Shown here: piece after piece, positions 6,681 through 7,981 of the stretch
Numbering within the stretch: the first letter of the stretch is position 1
Layout of the letters: each line of letters starts with the position of its first letter
Origin: CALAED01 sp937891035
Lineage (GTDB): Bacteria; Actinomycetota; Actinomycetes; Streptosporangiales; Streptosporangiaceae
Length of the DNA stretch: 7,981 nt
NCBI GenBank assembly: GCA_035642125.1
Contig: DASQSZ010000306.1
Coordinates: 1 to 7,981 of the forward strand
Direction: 5' to 3'
Position numbers and translations under genes: made by a program
The notes under the pieces: generated by a model
Databases searched by the model: none
What the model was told of the DNA's origin: nothing
What the model saw: only the letters and a program-made list of their open reading frames with translations

Positions 6681-7678
6681 AGCGGCACCTCCGTGCCGAG
6701 GCCGCGCGCGAAGGCGAGTTGCGCGAAGCGGTGGCCGAGCGCGATGTCGGTGACGACCAGGCCGCTGTTGTAGGCGAAGATCCGCTGCCCCGGATCGGTA
6801 CGGCCCGCGGCCCGGCCGGCGAGAACGGCGGGGAACTCGGCGTCCACCTCCGGTAGTTCGCCGCGTTCGTCGGCCATGTCGGTGCCGGTGACCCGCATCT
6901 GCGCGGCGCTGGTCGCGATCACCCGGTCGGCGCGGTGCAGGGTGGACGGGGCGATCCCGTACCCGACGAGGATCGACAGGGCGGCGGGCTTGAGCCGGTC
7001 GGCCTCGACCGCCGCCGGGGTGTGCGGGCCGGCCGCGGCGATGATCACGTCCGCCTCGGCGGCGGCGGCGCGCGGGTCGTCGACGACGTCCGGCTGCCGG
7101 TCCGGGAAGTGGGCGTGCAGTTGGTCGCGTACGGCGGCGATGCCGTCCCGGTTGGTGCCGAAGATCATCAGCCGGTCCAGCTCGGGCATGGTGGTGAGCA
7201 GGAACGGAAGCGCGAGCCTGCCTTGCGTACCGGTGCCGATGACCAGCGCGGCGCGGCTGCCGGGCGGCGCGAGTTCGCGGGCGAGCAGGGCCGAGACGGC
7301 CGGGGTGCGCAGGGCGCCGATGCGACCGCAGTCCATCATCGCCACCGGCAGCCCGGTGTCGTCGTCATAGATCGTCAGCGTGGTGTAGTAGTGCTGATTG
7401 CCGCGTTCCTCGCCCAGCCCGTGCTTGTAGGAGGTCTTGACGGCCACGACGTTACGTGCGCCGTCGCGGCCCAGCATCGCGTAGGAGACGGAGTGACCGT
7501 CGGCGGGTTTGACGGTCAGCTTGCGCGGGTTGTCGGACTTCCCGGCCGCCAGGGCGAGGAAGGCCTGCTCGACTACGGCGACGACGTCGGGCAGGGTGAT
7601 GTCGAGGCCGGCCAGGTCGCTGGTGCTCAGGACGCGCAGCGTCGTGGCCGTCGTGTCTACGGTCCCGGCGCCGGTCAT
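6671..7678 (-). CDS. Ornithine cyclodeaminase/mu-crystallin family NAD(P)-dependent enzyme, probable SbnB-like L-Dap-forming dehydrogenase
   Basis: In the SbnA/SbnB route this enzyme oxidatively hydrolyses N-(2-amino-2-carboxyethyl)-L-glutamate with NAD+ to give L-2,3-diaminopropionate and 2-oxoglutarate. The 335-residue protein has the family layout. An N-terminal substrate domain contains VAVKTSYKHG (78-87, Lys81 likely in the active site) and IGALRTPAVSALLAREL (120-136, Arg124 the usual carboxylate binder). A Rossmann domain follows, with VIGTGTQGRLALP (146-158) as the dinucleotide loop and ADVIIAAAG (209-217). The closing NSGLVVTDIALGHRFAQLA (304-322) carries the conserved Asp311. It differs from textbook SbnB at the usual KW(I/V)GS block, which here reads KTSYK. 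On its own it could be an ornithine cyclodeaminase or an imino-acid reductase; the nearby SbnA-like gene is the main reason for the Dap assignment. The ATG overlaps the preceding stop as ATGA, with GGAGG (7686-7690) seven bases upstream. Confidence 0.8.
   Translation of the reverse strand: MTGAGTVDTTATTLRVLSTSDLAGLDITLPDVVAVVEQAFLALAAGKSDNPRKLTVKPADGHSVSYAMLGRDGARNVVAVKTSYKHGLGEERGNQHYYTTLTIYDDDTGLPVAMMDCGRIGALRTPAVSALLARELAPPGSRAALVIGTGTQGRLALPFLLTTMPELDRLMIFGTNRDGIAAVRDQLHAHFPDRQPDVVDDPRAAAAEADVIIAAAGPHTPAAVEADRLKPAALSILVGYGIAPSTLHRADRVIATSAAQMRVTGTDMADERGELPEVDAEFPAVLAGRAAGRTDPGQRIFAYNSGLVVTDIALGHRFAQLAFARGLGTEVPLWR
6688..6692 (-). promoter_or_regulatory. Ribosome binding site favouring the GTG start at 6680 of the decarboxylase
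   Basis: A perfect GGAGG lies seven bases before the GTG at 6680, inside the end of the SbnB-like gene. A second in-frame GTG at 6674 would form the classic GTGA four-base overlap with the upstream stop, but it is 13 bases from the site. The 6680 start, with a ten-base gene overlap, is preferred. The difference is only two residues. Confidence 0.65.
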
Positions 7679-7980
7679 GAGAACGCCTCCACCGCCGCTT
7701 GGCCGTAGCCGTGTTCGTGTGCTTCGGCGGGCGGCCGGCTGTTGCGGCCGGGCACCCGTACGGAGGCGCGTTTCAGCCAGCGGTCGGTGCCGTCGTAGCG
7801 AGGTGTGAAGGGCACCCGGCCGTGCACGGCGACGTCGTTGTCCACGACGAGGATCTCGCCCGGCCGCAGGCTCACCGAGACCGAGACCCGCTCGAGTTCG
7901 CAGCCCAGCCGGGCGTAGGCGGCGCGGTACGGTCCGGGCGCCTGGTCCAGCGGAGTGTAGGCGGGGTCGTACCGCAGCGT
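7675..7980 (-). CDS. Clavaminate-synthase-like Fe(II)/2-oxoglutarate-dependent oxygenase (TauD/TfdA superfamily), C-terminal 101 residues; 5' part outside window
   Basis: This is probably a hydroxylase of a free or carrier-bound amino acid, by analogy with the asparagine oxygenase AsnO, the arginine hydroxylase VioC and clavaminate synthase. The frame stays open to the right edge, so the start is not visible; the ATG at 7875 is internal. The fragment reads TLRYDPAYTPLD, a helical linker, then PGEILVVDNDVAVHGRVPFTPRYDGTDRWLKRASVRV. The His of VHGR is the distal iron ligand, and an Arg in RYDGTDRWLKR should bind the 2-oxoglutarate carboxylate. The HxD/E motif that supplies the first two iron ligands lies outside. 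DNxxAVHGRxPFTxRYDGTDRWL is a very characteristic ending of the AsnO/VioC/CAS subgroup. The gene runs into the SbnB-like gene by a four-base ATGA overlap, so it belongs to the same operon. The substrate cannot be read from this fragment. Confidence 0.88.
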   Translation of the reverse strand, partial: TLRYDPAYTPLDQAPGPYRAAYARLGCELERVSVSVSLRPGEILVVDNDVAVHGRVPFTPRYDGTDRWLKRASVRVPGRNSRPPAEAHEHGYGQAAVEAFS

Positions 7981-7981
7981 C

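Noticed and set aside
5346..6773. 475-codon open frame on the plus strand opposite the decarboxylase
   Set aside because: Despite its length, the translation is a Gly/Ala/Val/Gln/Arg-rich composition artefact without motifs. The minus strand carries an intact PLP enzyme with all catalytic blocks.
6935..7708. 257-codon open frame on the plus strand opposite the SbnB-like gene
   Set aside because: It is a shadow frame rich in Gly, Val, Arg and Asp. The minus-strand Rossmann and substrate motifs are unambiguous.
7679..7875. A stand-alone 66-residue protein starting at the ATG at 7875
   Set aside because: The frame is open upstream to the window edge and encodes further residues of the oxygenase fold (TLRYDPAYTPLD), so this ATG is internal.

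Overview
The window is about 8 kb of very GC-rich DNA. It has strong GC bias at third codon positions, GTG as well as ATG starts, and GGAGG-type ribosome binding sites. Together with the gene content this points to an actinomycete (Streptomyces, Nonomuraea or Actinomadura-like); the genus cannot be fixed from the sequence alone.

Left part (1-2761, plus strand, household or nutrient functions): the C-terminal two hundred residues of a beta-class carbonic anhydrase enter from the left edge, probably the tail of a SulP anion transporter/carbonic anhydrase fusion. A 201-base intergenic region follows and then a complete Tat-exported PhoX-type phosphatase (812-2761). The intergenic region carries four consecutive 11-base units that resemble a streptomycete PHO box, so phosphate control of phoX is a reasonable hypothesis.

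Right part (2798-7981, minus strand, specialised metabolism): five genes are packed without meaningful gaps and read leftward from beyond the right edge. In transcription order they are a clavaminate-synthase-like Fe(II)/2-oxoglutarate oxygenase (3' end only), an ornithine cyclodeaminase/mu-crystallin family dehydrogenase (SbnB-like), a fold-III PLP decarboxylase of the ornithine/diaminopimelate decarboxylase superfamily (Y4yA/SbnH-like), a cysteine-synthase-fold PLP enzyme (SbnA-like), and a MATE-family exporter. Every junction overlaps or is at most 11 bases, which argues for one translationally coupled operon. The SbnA/SbnB pair is the known route from O-phosphoserine and glutamate to L-2,3-diaminopropionate (L-Dap). 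With a decarboxylase, an oxygenase and an exporter alongside, this looks like part of a biosynthetic cluster for an exported L-Dap-derived small molecule, either a siderophore or a peptide-type antibiotic. The assembly enzymes (NIS synthetase, NRPS or ATP-grasp) are not in the window and would be expected beyond the right edge.

The two parts converge on a 36-base spacer with a GC-rich inverted repeat that probably ends transcription from both sides and marks the cluster's left boundary. No RNA gene, insertion sequence, CRISPR array, attachment site or origin was seen.
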